DNA from: Chloroflexota bacterium
Lineage (GTDB): Bacteria; Chloroflexota; Anaerolineae; Anaerolineales; Anaerolineaceae
Assembly: GCA_023434145.1 (NCBI GenBank)
Contig: JAEYTI010000348.1
Coordinates: 1-31,047, forward strand
Direction: 5' to 3'
DNA: 31,047 nucleotides
Shown: positions 30,076-31,047 of the stretch, piece after piece
How the letters are laid out: each line of letters opens with the position of its first letter
Numbering within the stretch: position 1 is the first letter of the stretch
The notes under the pieces: model-generated
What the model was told of the DNA's origin: nothing
The model's input: the letters and a program-made list of their open reading frames with translations, nothing else
The model's database searches: none
Program-made: the position numbers and the translations under genes

Positions 30076-30842
30076 GACTGTTCCCTATCCCCCTGTTCAA
30101 GCTGTTTGCGGACAAAGAACGGGTACCCCATCCCCAGCACCGCCGCGAACGAGAACCACTGGATGGCATAGCCGAAGTGTGAACCCTCGCTCAGGTCCGG
30201 CGGCTCGGTTTGCGGGGTCGGCCCGCCCTCGGGCGCGGCCTCTGCATCGAGCGCCACGTAGACCGGCAGCAGCGGGTATGGCGTCTGCGCATCAATGCGA
30301 TCAATGCGCACGGCGTTCCAGGCATCCATGCGGGTTTGTCCGGGTGCGAGGGTGGGGTCGGGCGCGCCAAAACGCCTATCCGACTGTGAGCGCTGGATCA
30401 CGCCGCGCACAGTGATGGTTCCCCCTTGTTCGTATTTCGCCCGCGCCTCCGGGCTGCCCTCATCCAGCGAGATGAAACCCCGGTTGACCAGCACCGCGGT
30501 TTCACTGCCCTCGATCTTCAGCGGTGTGAGCAAATGATAGCCAGGCAGCCCATCGCGGTACTGGCTGCGCAGCAGGACTTCATTATACGGATCAAACGTG
30601 CCGCGTACAATCACCTGCCGGTACTCCATAGCCGGTAAGTCACTGACCGGCACTTCCTGGTTGAAATCCAGCGGCGGAGCGCTGATCTGCGCCTGCACGC
30701 GGGCGTTGAAAGCACGGCGCTGCTCCAGGCGTTCGAGCTGCCATAAACCCAGGCGAACCATTACCCCCACCGCTGCCAGCACCAGCAGCGTGGTGAGAAT
30801 CCAGCGCGGGGAAAATAGTTGGCGGGGCATTGTCTGTATCAT
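30072..30842 (-). CDS. SURF1-family cytochrome c oxidase assembly protein
   Basis: A 256-residue protein with two membrane helices, one at the N-terminus (about 14-30, 'WILTTLLVLAAVGVMVRLGLW') and one near the C-terminus. Family motifs are 'GLWQLERLEQR' just after the first helix, 'GYHLLTPL', 'AVLVNRGFI', and 'HFGYAIQWFSFA' before the last helix. SURF1 helps insert heme a into cytochrome oxidase subunit I, which fits the downstream CtaA-CtaB enzyme. The ATG at 30842 has only CGGA at 6 nt; an ATG four codons later (30830) has GGAG at 12 nt, so the start is uncertain by four residues. A longer frame upstream runs through an intergenic hairpin and is rejected. Confidence 0.9.
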   Translation of the reverse strand: MIQTMPRQLFSPRWILTTLLVLAAVGVMVRLGLWQLERLEQRRAFNARVQAQISAPPLDFNQEVPVSDLPAMEYRQVIVRGTFDPYNEVLLRSQYRDGLPGYHLLTPLKIEGSETAVLVNRGFISLDEGSPEARAKYEQGGTITVRGVIQRSQSDRRFGAPDPTLAPGQTRMDAWNAVRIDRIDAQTPYPLLPVYVALDAEAAPEGGPTPQTEPPDLSEGSHFGYAIQWFSFAAVLGMGYPFFVRKQLEQGDREQS

Positions 30843-30871
30843 CTCCAGTCCGTTTTCTTCTCTATCCCAGC

Positions 30872-30915
30872 TTTTTCTATTTTGATTGGGCAGCCGCCTA
30901 ATCAAAATAGGAAAA
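30872..30915. repeat. Long hairpin upstream of the SURF1 gene
   Basis: Arms 30872-30887 and 30900-30915 pair over 16 bp with one G-U, continuing inward by four more pairs (one G-U) to a 4-nt loop. 5' arm T-rich (TTTTTCTATTTTGATT). It is in the SURF1 leader or the trailer of an upstream gene outside the window. No terminator-type T-tract follows on the minus strand. Confidence 0.6.
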
Positions 30916-30957
30916 ATAGGAAATTTTCTAGCTACCTGACACTTTAACAAAAGAATA

Positions 30958-31036
30958 GTTGATCGGCAAAGACAAACCGGTTATAGTCGTTCTTGCGACA
31001 GAAAAACCCAACCGGAGATGACCGATGCCGATCAAC
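30958..31036 (+). promoter_or_regulatory. Promoter plus inverted repeat covering the ribosome binding site and start codon
   Basis: TTGATC (30959-30964), 17-nt spacer, TATAGT (30982-30987) form a fair promoter. GTTGATCGGCA (30958-30968) is the exact complement of TGCCGATCAAC (31026-31036), which overlaps the start codon (31025-31027). An inner pair CCGGTT (30977-30982) / AACCGG (31010-31015) covers part of the GGAG. In an mRNA started upstream both would fold and hide the translation start; in mRNA from this promoter the left arms are missing. Confidence 0.55.
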
Positions 31037-31047
31037 ACACTCTATCA
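31025..31047 (+). CDS. 5' end of a truncated gene (MPINTLY...)
   Basis: An ATG preceded by GGAG 7 nt upstream opens a frame that runs off the window after seven codons. The product cannot be identified from seven residues. The regulatory layout in front (see previous entry) resembles that of transposase genes, but this is only inference. Confidence 0.45.

Overview
The window looks like a chromosomal stretch of a GC-rich (about 60 %) bacterium, most likely a Chloroflexota member of the Anaerolineae/Caldilineae kind. This is an inference from gene content: a heme A synthase fused to a heme O synthase next to a SURF1 protein, paired double-zinc-ribbon proteins with Pro-rich linkers, lipoproteins with Thr/Pro/Ala-rich stalks, a YhfC-like domain fused to a lipoprotein head, and the lexA arrangement. 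No rRNA, tRNA, CRISPR array or complete insertion sequence was found. Genes are mostly housekeeping, membrane and carbohydrate functions in short operons.

Layout. 1-2231: two + strand zinc-ribbon proteins, flanked by two copies of a palindromic 'cacagag' repeat. 2431-6057: a - strand operon of a CPBP intramembrane protease, an M1-type zinc aminopeptidase and a polytopic membrane protein, joined by stop/start overlaps. 6344-9593 (+): a Gfo/Idh/MocA oxidoreductase, a MurA enolpyruvyl transferase carrying Asp instead of the catalytic Cys, and an FMN reductase. 9622-16803 (-): a DUF418 membrane protein, a GH63/MGH1-like glycosidase, a large lipoprotein, a PGDH_C-family NAD-binding protein and a second Gfo/Idh/MocA oxidoreductase; the last three form an operon. 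16963-18308: lexA and a DinB-family gene, divergent from a compact promoter/operator. 18322-20283 (-): a methyltransferase, a nucleotidyltransferase-like protein and a membrane protein. 20415-23793 (+): an MFS transporter, the YhfC-like lipoprotein and a small membrane protein. 23856-25193 (-): a flavoprotein disulfide-reductase homologue without the redox cysteines. 25275-28004 (+): a GT-C type glycosyltransferase-like membrane protein and an APH-family phosphotransferase. 28249-30842 (-): the CtaA-CtaB fusion and SURF1, i.e. heme a supply and cytochrome oxidase assembly. The right edge holds the first codons of another + strand gene.

The most unusual content is between the genes. Nearly every larger gap contains a long hairpin. 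Several have 24-29 bp perfect stems with 3-nt loops; the sequences differ but many share the same composition polarity (T/G-rich 5' arm, A/C-rich 3' arm), which is opposite to an intrinsic terminator. Two gaps hold copies of a larger nested-palindrome element (two hairpins enclosed in an outer inverted repeat, with a conserved central segment), and a third gap holds another composite palindromic element. Several genes have a -10 hexamer about 6 nt upstream of the start codon, suggesting leaderless mRNAs. The right-edge gene has its ribosome binding site and start codon inside an inverted repeat whose other arm overlaps its own promoter, a layout known from transposase genes protected against read-through expression.
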